From Clostridium sp. MCC353 (lineage in GTDB: Bacteria; Bacillota; Clostridia; Lachnospirales; Lachnospiraceae), in contig NZ_WQPN01000134.1 of NCBI RefSeq assembly GCF_018785315.1, forward strand, positions 78,810 through 142,809: DNA of 64,000 bases, written 5' to 3'. Made by a program: the position numbers and the translations under genes. This document shows, piece after piece, positions 15,891 to 23,419 of the stretch (position 1 is its first letter; every line of letters begins with the position of its first letter). The notes under the pieces were generated by a model. That model made no database searches. It was given only the letters and a program-made list of their open reading frames with translations, and had not been told where the DNA came from.

Positions 15891-16547
15891 TCACTCCCCC
15901 GTCGCCGCCCTCACCAACTCCAGATCGTTATAAAACGTGAATTTGCTGATCCCCAGCAGCTCGCACACCTGCTCGCTGGACTTGGTGATCAGAAATGCCC
16001 CCTTCTTGTCCAGATAGCGGATAAATGCCCGGCGCTCCTCTTTATCCATCTCCGACGGCTCCTTGCCGATCTTAGACTGGGCTTTCTGCAGCAGGTGCTG
16101 CAGGAGACTGGTCACATCGTGAGAGAAGACCTCTTGGTCTTCATCCTCTTCCTGAACCGGTTCAAAGTGGTTAAACTGCCTTAGAAAATTCTCAAACTGC
16201 AAGGTCTCCGAAATATCATAATTAATGCAAATTGAGCCGATGATCTTCCCGTCGTCATCCTTAATATAGATGGAAGAGGAACGGAGCATATGGCCGTTGG
16301 ATACAGTTGTGATATAATTGTATCTGGCATTTTCCGTCACTGTACCGCGGAGCACTTCCAAACCCATGTTACTGCCGCAGCCGTTAATGGAGCGCCCGGT
16401 CAGATGCCCATTGCGGATGTCCACAATGGTGCTGCTGTAATCCTTCGTGAGATCATGCAGCACAACCTCGCATTTATCACCGAATTGATTCGCAATCAAA
16501 TCTAAAATTAATCGAAAAAGCGGAAGTTCATCATTGATTGATTTCAT
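15891..16547 (-). CDS. YheO/DauR-type transcriptional regulator
   Basis: About 218 residues. An N-terminal PAS-like YheO domain (about 10-115; landmarks CEVVLHD, NGHLTGR, GSICINYD) and a C-terminal helix-turn-helix (about 165-215; GISKFTFYNDLELV). Members such as DauR control D-amino acid catabolism. This fits the divergent operon that encodes a D-Ser/D-Thr-type PLP enzyme and an N-acyl-D-amino-acid deacylase, which it probably controls. The ATG at 16547 sits 6 nt after TAGGAGG and is preferred over the ATG at 16553, which would touch that site. A Glu/Asp-rich linker lies at about residues 130-140. Confidence 0.88.
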   Translation of the reverse strand: MKSINDELPLFRLILDLIANQFGDKCEVVLHDLTKDYSSTIVDIRNGHLTGRSINGCGSNMGLEVLRGTVTENARYNYITTVSNGHMLRSSSIYIKDDDGKIIGSICINYDISETLQFENFLRQFNHFEPVQEEDEDQEVFSHDVTSLLQHLLQKAQSKIGKEPSEMDKEERRAFIRYLDKKGAFLITKSSEQVCELLGISKFTFYNDLELVRAATGE

Positions 16548-16589
16548 CAACATCCTCCTAACAAAAAATTATTATATCATTAATTTTAT

Positions 16590-16615
16590 CATATTGATTA
16601 TAAAAATTCAATATG
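16590..16615. promoter_or_regulatory. Dyad in the regulator's upstream region
   Basis: CATATTGA (16590-16597), 10-nt spacer, TCAATATG (16608-16615), a perfect 8-bp inverted repeat about 45 bp upstream of the regulator start. It is a candidate autoregulatory operator; TATAAT-like boxes are common in this AT-rich stretch, so the promoter cannot be placed with certainty. Confidence 0.45.
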
Positions 16616-16750
16616 ATTTGTCGTCGTGAAAAAAAGAAAAATGAAAAAAAGTATGGTTTTATGTTTGCCTGACAAAAAGTAGTGAAATAATTCGATTAAT
16701 ATAAAAAAATAAAATAAAAATCATGAAATACCAAACTAAAATTAATTTTA

Positions 16751-16835
16751 TATGGTAAAATATGGTAATTTTAACCTAAAAAACAGAAAAAAAGTTAGAA
16801 ATGTGATTGACAAAATATGTCGTATATGGTATTTT
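16751..16835 (+). promoter_or_regulatory. Promoter and TATGGTA repeats of the D-amino acid/GH9 operon
   Basis: TTGACA (16807-16812), 17 bp, TATTTT (16830-16835) is a good sigma-A promoter. Three TATGGTA copies (16751-16757, 16761-16767, 16825-16831) lie upstream and against the -10 box; the first two are one helical turn apart. They are candidate sites for the divergent YheO-like regulator. The whole 16554-16946 spacer is very AT-rich and holds no gene. Confidence 0.6.
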
Positions 16836-16946
16836 AAAATTACAGGAAGAAAAAATAATCAAAAAAATAGTTATATATTATAAAAAGATAATATTATAAA
16901 AAGTTAGCAAAAAACAAAAAATAAAATTATATTAAGGAGGTTATTT

Positions 16947-18278
16947 ATGAAGAAAATCGGTTACAAGGCATTGGGTTTACTGGTGGCAGCAGCACTTCTC
17001 TCAGGGTGCGGAAAAGGAAACGCTCCGGCTACGGAAAAAGCGGGGGAGCCCTCATCGGCAAAAACAGAAGCGAAGCCGGAGGCGCAGGCAGAACCTGAAG
17101 TGATTACTTTCTGGTACAACAACAAGGGCGACGAAGCGCTTCCCTATGAAGAGGCGATCAAGCAGTACAATGCGTCTCAGTCCAAATACAAGGTGGAAGG
17201 CCTGAGCGTTACAGACCAGCAGAAGCTGATTGTGGCTCTGGCAAGCAATGAATCGCCGGATATCATCAAGGGTTCCAACTCCAACATCATTACATATCAG
17301 GCCAACGGCCTTTTGGAAAACCTTACCCCTTACGTGGAGAAGGAGAGCTACGATATGGACATGTACTCCCCTCAGGCGGTGGAAGCCAACACCATAGACG
17401 GACAGGTTTACGCGCTTCCGATCAGCGGTTATTCCATCCAGCTCTATTACAATAAGGATATTTTGGAGGAGATCGGTTACCAGGAGCCTCCTAAGAGCAT
17501 GGAGGAGATGTACGAGATGTCGGTCAAGGCCACGGTCCTGGATGGTAATGGTAACATCGAACGACTGGGTTACCCGCTGTTCCCGCTGGCCTCTGCAAGA
17601 CAGGAGCTGATCTATGGTTTCGGAGGACGCTGGTGGGCGGAAGACGGAAAGACCCTGACTCCTGAGTCCCAAGGAGTGATCGAGAGCCTGAAATACAATG
17701 TGAAATACCGCGAACAATACGGAGTTGAGAAGGTACAGGCATTTATTGCCACAGCCAATACCAACCGTTACACAGAGCAGGACATGTTCTTCGCAGGCAA
17801 ACAGTTATTCCGCATCGACGGTTCCTGGCTGCCCACCATGATGAAGAACTTCGGAGCGGAAGTGAATTATGGAATCACGCTGATCCCATCCATGGGAGGA
17901 GTTGAAGAGGAACGCGGCGTCAGCCGTTTTGAGACAGGCAGCCTGAGCATACCGACGACTGCAAAGAATAAGGACGGAGCATGGGATTTCATCAAATGGA
18001 TCACCAACGAGGAAGGCGCCAAAATCATCGATATCGGCGTCGGATATCTTCCAGCTCTGAAGACCTTATATGATGATCCTGACATCCTCGCAATTCCTGG
18101 CAACAAGGAATTTATCGAAGCGATCAAGCTGGAACGCGGAATCCAGTATCCGAAGATCAAAGATTATGCGAAATATGTCTCTCTGATTGACGAATATCTC
18201 GATTATGTATATAACGGTACGAAAACGCCGGAAGAAGCGATGAGCGAACTGGCGAAACAGGCAAAGAATTTATCATAA
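16947..18278 (+). CDS. ABC sugar-type solute-binding lipoprotein
   Basis: 443 residues. The signal peptide ends in the lipobox LLSGC (Cys21), then a charged linker rich in Ala/Glu/Lys (about 25-50), then a family 1 extracellular binding protein fold (ITFWYNNKGDEALPYEEAI; near the C-terminus WDFIKWITNEEGAKII). It is the first gene of the operon and should capture the substrate for the two permeases that follow. AAGGAGG precedes the ATG. A terminator-like hairpin follows it, which should keep its expression above that of the permeases. The substrate cannot be read from the sequence; the operon points to an oligosaccharide or glycoconjugate. Confidence 0.9.
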   Translation: MKKIGYKALGLLVAAALLSGCGKGNAPATEKAGEPSSAKTEAKPEAQAEPEVITFWYNNKGDEALPYEEAIKQYNASQSKYKVEGLSVTDQQKLIVALASNESPDIIKGSNSNIITYQANGLLENLTPYVEKESYDMDMYSPQAVEANTIDGQVYALPISGYSIQLYYNKDILEEIGYQEPPKSMEEMYEMSVKATVLDGNGNIERLGYPLFPLASARQELIYGFGGRWWAEDGKTLTPESQGVIESLKYNVKYREQYGVEKVQAFIATANTNRYTEQDMFFAGKQLFRIDGSWLPTMMKNFGAEVNYGITLIPSMGGVEEERGVSRFETGSLSIPTTAKNKDGAWDFIKWITNEEGAKIIDIGVGYLPALKTLYDDPDILAIPGNKEFIEAIKLERGIQYPKIKDYAKYVSLIDEYLDYVYNGTKTPEEAMSELAKQAKNLS

Positions 18279-18294
18279 TCAGATGCCGGAATAA

Positions 18295-18332
18295 GGGTGC
18301 CGCATAGGAAGCTTTCATGCGGCGCCCCTTTT
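18295..18332 (+). terminator. Hairpin between binding-protein and permease genes
   Basis: GGGTGCCGCAT (18295-18305) and ATGCGGCGCCC (18317-18327), 11 bp with one G-T pair, followed by CTTTTT. It is an intrinsic terminator inside the operon, likely partial. Confidence 0.75.
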
Positions 18333-18361
18333 TAAGTATCAGTAAGATAGGAGGTTTTTAC

Positions 18362-19294
18362 TTGAAAAAGAGAGGGCATAAGCTGACCCGGAATGACAGA
18401 AATGGTTTTTTATTCGCATTGCCGTGGATTATCGGATTTCTTTGTCTGAGCGTATATCCACTGGCGGCGTCATTTTACTACGGATTTACGGAATTCAATC
18501 CCGTTTCAGCTCCGAAATGGATCGGATTGGAGAATTATGTGGATATCTTCCAGGACCCTCTGGTCTGGAAGAGTTTGAAAAATACGCTGTTCATGGCATT
18601 TATCTCCACGCCTGTGAATTTGATGATCGCCCTTTTGCTGGCGACGATCGTGACAAAGGAGTTTAAAGGCAGAGGACTGGTGAGGACCATCTTCTTCCTG
18701 CCTTCCGTCATCCCCATGGTGGCGGCCACCATGGTGTGGATCTGGATGTTTGATCCCACCTACGGATTTATCAATAATTTCCTGGCCCATATCGGAATCG
18801 TGGGGCCGTCCTGGCTGATGGACGCCAGATATACGAAATTCGCGCTGCTGCTGATCGGAAGCTGGACCACGGGCACCACCATGCTGGTTTGCATGGCGGC
18901 GCTGCAGGAAGTGTCGGTCAGCTATTATGAATCGGCTCAGATCGACGGGGCCAACGCTGTGCAGCGGTTCTTCTATATCACGCTGCCGTGCATCGCTCAT
19001 GTGCTGGTCTATCAGGTGATTTTAAACCTGATCAACTCATTCCAGTATTTCCAGCAGGTATACGTCATCACCAGCGCCAGCACGGGAGGCGCAGGCGGAG
19101 GCGGGCTGGCCAACGGAGGTCCGGGAAACTCCATCCTGATGTATCCGCTGTATATGTTCCATAACGCTTTCACCTATATGAGGATGGGCAAGGCGTCCGC
19201 CATGGCGTGGCTGCTGTTCGTGCTGGTGGCGGTGCTTACCGTAATAATGACTAAAGTGACGAAGAAGGTCACGGATAATGCGGGAGGGGAATGA
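18362..19294 (+). CDS. ABC sugar permease (MalF/UgpA type)
   Basis: About 310 residues with six predicted membrane helices and the cytoplasmic EAA loop ESAQIDGANAVQRFF, which docks the ATPase. The likely start is TTG at 18362, 7 nt after ATAGGAGG; the in-frame ATG at 18317 lies in the arm of the preceding hairpin and is unlikely. It pairs with the next gene. No ATPase gene is in the operon, so a shared MsmX/UgpC-type ATPase is expected. Confidence 0.92.
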   Translation: MKKRGHKLTRNDRNGFLFALPWIIGFLCLSVYPLAASFYYGFTEFNPVSAPKWIGLENYVDIFQDPLVWKSLKNTLFMAFISTPVNLMIALLLATIVTKEFKGRGLVRTIFFLPSVIPMVAATMVWIWMFDPTYGFINNFLAHIGIVGPSWLMDARYTKFALLLIGSWTTGTTMLVCMAALQEVSVSYYESAQIDGANAVQRFFYITLPCIAHVLVYQVILNLINSFQYFQQVYVITSASTGGAGGGGLANGGPGNSILMYPLYMFHNAFTYMRMGKASAMAWLLFVLVAVLTVIMTKVTKKVTDNAGGE

Positions 19295-19295
19295 T

Positions 19296-20135
19296 ATGAG
19301 ATCGAAAACTTATAGAAGAATGATTTATCAGGCCGCTTTCCTTCTGATTGTGGCGGCGGTGTGCGTGATCTTCCTCTCCCCCTTTGTGGTCATGCTGACC
19401 ACCTCCTTTAAGACGGGAAAGGACGCGTTTATGATACCGGTGAAGGTTTTGCCGAGAAAAGTGGTGTTCGACAACTATCCGGCGGCCCTGTCCACCATAC
19501 CATATGCCAGGTACATGATGAATACCATATTCATCACCGTATGCTGCGTAATCGGAGAACTTTTGGTGACTCCCATGGTGGCTTATTCCATAGCCAAGAT
19601 CAACTGGAAGGGATCCGCCCTGATATCCGGTCTGCTGATGGCAACCATGATGATCCCTTATACGGTCATCATGATCCCTCTGTACCGCGTCTATTCCAAA
19701 CTGGGCCTCACCAATACCTACCTGCCTCTGATTCTTCCCGCATTTTTGGGAAAGCCGTTTCACATCATCATCATGAGGCAGTTTTTTGCAGGAGTTCCCA
19801 ACTCCATCATCGAGGCTGCCAAGATCGATGGGGCCAATGAATTCCAGAGATATTTTACCGTGGCCCTGCCGCTGTGCAAACCGGCGCTGACCACCATAGG
19901 AATCTATGCGTTTATGAATGCCTGGAGCGACTATCTGGCGCCCATGATCTATATCAACAAGCCTGAGAAACTGACATTGTCTCTGGGGCTTCAGCAGTTC
20001 ATGAGCGAATATACCGTAAAATGGACGGAACTGATGGCCGCGGCCGTGATTTTCGTACTGCCTGTCATCGTGTTCTTTATGATATTCCAGAATAATTTCG
20101 TGCGCGGCGTGGCTACCAGCGGTTTGAAGGCATAA
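19296..20135 (+). CDS. ABC sugar permease (MalG/UgpE type)
   Basis: 279 residues, six membrane helices, EAA loop EAAKIDGANEFQRYF and the family ending NNFVRGVATSGLKA. The ATG at 19296 follows GGGAGGGG and comes 1 nt after the stop codon of its partner; an earlier in-frame ATG (19278) is inside the upstream gene. It forms the heterodimeric channel with the preceding permease. Confidence 0.92.
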   Translation: MRSKTYRRMIYQAAFLLIVAAVCVIFLSPFVVMLTTSFKTGKDAFMIPVKVLPRKVVFDNYPAALSTIPYARYMMNTIFITVCCVIGELLVTPMVAYSIAKINWKGSALISGLLMATMMIPYTVIMIPLYRVYSKLGLTNTYLPLILPAFLGKPFHIIIMRQFFAGVPNSIIEAAKIDGANEFQRYFTVALPLCKPALTTIGIYAFMNAWSDYLAPMIYINKPEKLTLSLGLQQFMSEYTVKWTELMAAAVIFVLPVIVFFMIFQNNFVRGVATSGLKA

Positions 20136-20158
20136 ATTCAAAAAAGGAGAAGAAGCGG

Positions 20159-21280
20159 ATGAGATTAACAGAGGAACAGTTGGAGGCATTGGAAACGCCG
20201 TGTATTGTGATTGATGTGAACCAGGTCCGGCAGAACGTCAGAGCCATGCAGGCGGCTGTGGGCGAAGCGGGCTGCGCTCTGAGACCGCACATTAAAACGC
20301 ACAAGATGGCCTATTTCGCCCGAATGCAGCTGGAGGCCGGAGCTTCGGGGATCACCTGTGCCAAGGTCAGCGAGGCGGAAGTCATGGCGGACGGCGGAAT
20401 CGGCGACATCTTCATCGCCTATCCCCAGATCGGCAGCTTCCGCATCATGCGCTGCGTCGAACTGGCAAAGCGGGTCAAACGGCTGATTGTGGGCGTGGAC
20501 ACCCGGGAAGGTGCGGTCAGACTCAATGAGGAGGCGATGAGGTCCGGCACGGTCATAGAGGTGCGGCTGGAGATCGATACGGGCGCGGGGCGCACCGGCG
20601 TGCCTCTCTCGGATGCGGCGGCCCTGGCTGAGGAGATCGCCGGGATGGACGGGCTCAGACTCACCGGTATCTATACATTTAAAGGGTTGATTTACAAAGG
20701 GAAGACCACAGACGACAACGCTTTGGCGGCTGCGGAAGAAGGGGAGCTCCTGGAACAGGCGGCCAACGCTTTGGCTGAGGCCGGAGTGAATGTTACAGAG
20801 ATCAGCGGAGGTTCCTCTCCTACGGGAGTGGAAGCCGCCAGGACGGGAAAGCTTACGGAGGTGCGGCCGGGAACCTATATCTTTAAGGACCAGCTGCTCT
20901 GCTGCGAACATGTGGCGGAGCCGGAAGAGATCGCAGTCCGGTTTGCGGTTACGGTGGTGAGCACGCCCCATGACAGTTATGCGGTGATCGACGGAGGCAG
21001 CAAGACATTTCCTTCCGATATCGCGTTAAACACGCCTCCTTTCTATTATAAAGGTTACGCCGCAGTGGAGGGGCGGCCGGATCTTACGCTGTCCCGGATG
21101 AATGAGGAACACGGCATTGTCACGGCGGCCGGCGGGAAAACTGGATTAAAGGTTGGGGATACGCTCCTTCTCGTTCCCATCCACGTGTGCACGGCTGTTA
21201 ATATGCATAATTACATATATCTGCTGGATGGAGAGAACATAGAAAAAATGAAAGTGGATGCCAGAGGGATGGTCGTTTAA
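20159..21280 (+). CDS. D-serine dehydratase / D-threonine aldolase-like PLP enzyme
   Basis: 373 residues. N-terminal alanine-racemase-type TIM barrel with the PLP-lysine box RPHIKTHK (Lys near residue 46), ETPCIVIDVNQ at the start, and a C-terminal DSD1-like domain with His and Cys in VPIHVCTAVNMHN that fit the metal site of this family. Family members remove water from D-Ser or D-Thr, or cleave D-threonine or hydroxy-D-aspartate. Dehydratase activity is favoured because a RidA-like protein, which deals with enamine/imine products, is two genes downstream. It follows AAAAAGGAG. Confidence 0.85.
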   Translation: MRLTEEQLEALETPCIVIDVNQVRQNVRAMQAAVGEAGCALRPHIKTHKMAYFARMQLEAGASGITCAKVSEAEVMADGGIGDIFIAYPQIGSFRIMRCVELAKRVKRLIVGVDTREGAVRLNEEAMRSGTVIEVRLEIDTGAGRTGVPLSDAAALAEEIAGMDGLRLTGIYTFKGLIYKGKTTDDNALAAAEEGELLEQAANALAEAGVNVTEISGGSSPTGVEAARTGKLTEVRPGTYIFKDQLLCCEHVAEPEEIAVRFAVTVVSTPHDSYAVIDGGSKTFPSDIALNTPPFYYKGYAAVEGRPDLTLSRMNEEHGIVTAAGGKTGLKVGDTLLLVPIHVCTAVNMHNYIYLLDGENIEKMKVDARGMVV

Positions 21281-21317
21281 ACTACAGGCATTGGGTTTGC
21301 GGAGGCGCAGTTGATCA

Positions 21318-22919
21318 ATGAATAAAAAGAAACTTCTTATTAAGAATGGTATGGTTTATGACGGCACGGGTTCTGCGGGCAGGCTGGCGGACATCCTGGT
21401 GGAAGGGGACAGGATCGCACAGGTGGGAGAGCACCTGCCCTGCGATGGGGATCAGGTGATCGATGCGGAGGGATATGCTGTGACTCCCGGATTCATCGAT
21501 ATTCACCGCCACTGCGATATCGCGCCGTTTACAGACCCGGATTTCGGGAAACTGGAGCTGGCCCAGGGCATCACCAGCGCTGTGGCCGGAAACTGCGGGC
21601 TGTCGCCGGTTCCGACTTCAGAAATGTCCAGGCAGAAGGTATATGATTATATCGAGCCTGTGGTGGGACGGATTCCCCGTTCGATGGCGTTTGAGGACTA
21701 CGGCGCATACACAGAGGCGCTGAGGCGTCAGAGCCTGCCGCTGAACATGGGATTTTTAGCTGGAGCCGGAGCCGTGAAATCAGCGGTTAAGGGATTTTCC
21801 AGGGCTCCGTTTACAGGAAAAGAGATGGAGCAGGCGGTGTGGTTTGTGAATGAGGCCATGGAACAGGGCGCGTTCGGGATGTCCATCGGCATCATGTACC
21901 AGCCGGAGTGTTATTCCACGCAGGAGGATTACATAGAATTGGTGAAGCCTGTGGCAAAACGGGACGGCATTCTCTGCACTCATATCAGGGGAGAGGGGGA
22001 CAGCCTGGTGGAATCCGTGTCCGAGGTGATCGGAATCGCAAAAGCTTCAGGCGTCCGGTTGAATATCAGCCATCTGAAGGCTACGGGAATTTCCAACTGG
22101 AACGACAGAATCTGGAAGGCAATCGATAAGATCGAAGAGGCCAGGGCACAAGGCGTGGAGGTGACCGCTGATTTCTATCCCTATACGGGAGGCGCGACCA
22201 CCCTGTTATCCCTGTTACCTCCGTCGGTACTGGGCGAGGATATGCAGCAGACCGTGAAATTTATGGAGACAGAGGCAGGAAAAAGGAAATTAAAAGAAGA
22301 GCTGCGCAGACAGCACCAGGGCTGGGACAATATGGCGGCCAGCATCGGCTGGGAGCGGATTTTAATCAGTTCCGTATCCAGGCCGGAGCATGGGGCTTAT
22401 CAGGGCAGAACGGTTAAGGAGGTGTCCGAAAGCCTGGGATATGACTCGGAAGAGGATTTCATCGCGGAACTCACAGTATCTGAGGAAGGAAAGGTGGGTA
22501 TCATCGTGCTCAGCATGTCCATGGAGGATGTGGAACAGATCGCAAAGCTGCCTTACACCATTCTGATCTCCGATTCCCTGTACGGGGGAGGCGGAAACCC
22601 ACATCCCAGACTGTACGGGGCATTTCCCAGATTTTTAAGAGAAATGGTGCTGGAAAAGAAAATAATGCCTCTGGAGCAGGGCATCCGCAAGATGACCGGC
22701 CTGCCCGCCCAGAGGATGAAGATGAATAAAAAGGGAATTCTGGCGCCGGGCTGCGATGCGGACATTTTGGTATTTAAGCCGGAAGAATTGAGGGACCGGT
22801 CGGATTACAGCTGTTCCGGAAAGCTCTCGGAAGGGATCGCATGGACGGTTTTAGGCGGAGAAGTGACCACGGGCCGGAATTCAGGACAGGGCCGTGTGCT
22901 GGAATTTGGAAAATGTTAA
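21318..22919 (+). CDS. N-acyl-D-amino-acid deacylase (D-aminoacylase)
   Basis: 533 residues of the amidohydrolase superfamily. An N-terminal beta-sandwich (LLIKNGMVYDGTG) leads to the metal motif GFIDIHRHCD (HxH) and the metal Cys in AVAGNCG, both hallmarks of D-aminoacylase; GGGGNPHPRLYGAF and GCDADILVF near the end also match. It hydrolyses N-acylated D-amino acids to free D-amino acid and acid. Product could go to the PLP enzyme encoded just upstream. GGAGGCG precedes the ATG. Confidence 0.9.
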   Translation: MNKKKLLIKNGMVYDGTGSAGRLADILVEGDRIAQVGEHLPCDGDQVIDAEGYAVTPGFIDIHRHCDIAPFTDPDFGKLELAQGITSAVAGNCGLSPVPTSEMSRQKVYDYIEPVVGRIPRSMAFEDYGAYTEALRRQSLPLNMGFLAGAGAVKSAVKGFSRAPFTGKEMEQAVWFVNEAMEQGAFGMSIGIMYQPECYSTQEDYIELVKPVAKRDGILCTHIRGEGDSLVESVSEVIGIAKASGVRLNISHLKATGISNWNDRIWKAIDKIEEARAQGVEVTADFYPYTGGATTLLSLLPPSVLGEDMQQTVKFMETEAGKRKLKEELRRQHQGWDNMAASIGWERILISSVSRPEHGAYQGRTVKEVSESLGYDSEEDFIAELTVSEEGKVGIIVLSMSMEDVEQIAKLPYTILISDSLYGGGGNPHPRLYGAFPRFLREMVLEKKIMPLEQGIRKMTGLPAQRMKMNKKGILAPGCDADILVFKPEELRDRSDYSCSGKLSEGIAWTVLGGEVTTGRNSGQGRVLEFGKC

Positions 22920-22934
22920 AGGAGGAAGGAAAAT

Positions 22935-23399
22935 ATGGACGTATATGAAAAGATGAAAGAACTGGGTATCACACTGCCGAAAGCTCCGGAGAAAGGGGGC
23001 AGTTACTCCCCGGCCAAGCGTTTCGGTTCCGGACTCGTCTACATCTCCGGCTGCGGTCCTGCCATAGACGAACCGGTTAACGGCAGAATGGGGCGCGATT
23101 TTACAGTGGAAGAGGGAAAAGGTTTCGCCAGAAACAGCATGCTGAATGTGCTGGCAGTGCTGGAGCGTGAGATCGGTGATCTGAGAAAGGTAAAAAATGT
23201 GGTGAAGATCCTGACATTTGTGGAGAGCTCAGAGGATTTCCTGGACCAGCCGGCGGTGGCCAATGGGGGAAGCGGACTGTTGGAGGAGCTGTGGGGAAGC
23301 GAGATGGGGCTTCCGGCCCGTTCCGCCATCGGCGTATACGTGCTTCCCGGCAACATACCGGTGGAGACAGAAGCGATATTTGAAGTGGAAAATGATTGA
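22935..23399 (+). CDS. RidA/YjgF-like protein
   Basis: A 154-residue protein of the RidA superfamily: YISGCGPAIDE, the helix with NSMLNVLAVLERE, KNVVKILTFVES and ending GNIPVETEAIFEVEN. RidA proteins hydrolyse reactive enamines and imines released by PLP dehydratases to ketoacids. The canonical Arg is visible in PARSAIGVYVLPG. It sits with a D-Ser/D-Thr-type PLP enzyme, which gives it a clear probable job. AAAGGAGG precedes it. Confidence 0.88.
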   Translation: MDVYEKMKELGITLPKAPEKGGSYSPAKRFGSGLVYISGCGPAIDEPVNGRMGRDFTVEEGKGFARNSMLNVLAVLEREIGDLRKVKNVVKILTFVESSEDFLDQPAVANGGSGLLEELWGSEMGLPARSAIGVYVLPGNIPVETEAIFEVEND

Positions 23400-23419
23400 T
23401 CGAAGAGAGGGATAATGAG

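Noticed and set aside
16554-16946. Riboswitch in the long leader before the binding-protein gene
   Set aside because: The stretch is almost pure A/T without the conserved GC-rich stems of known riboswitches.
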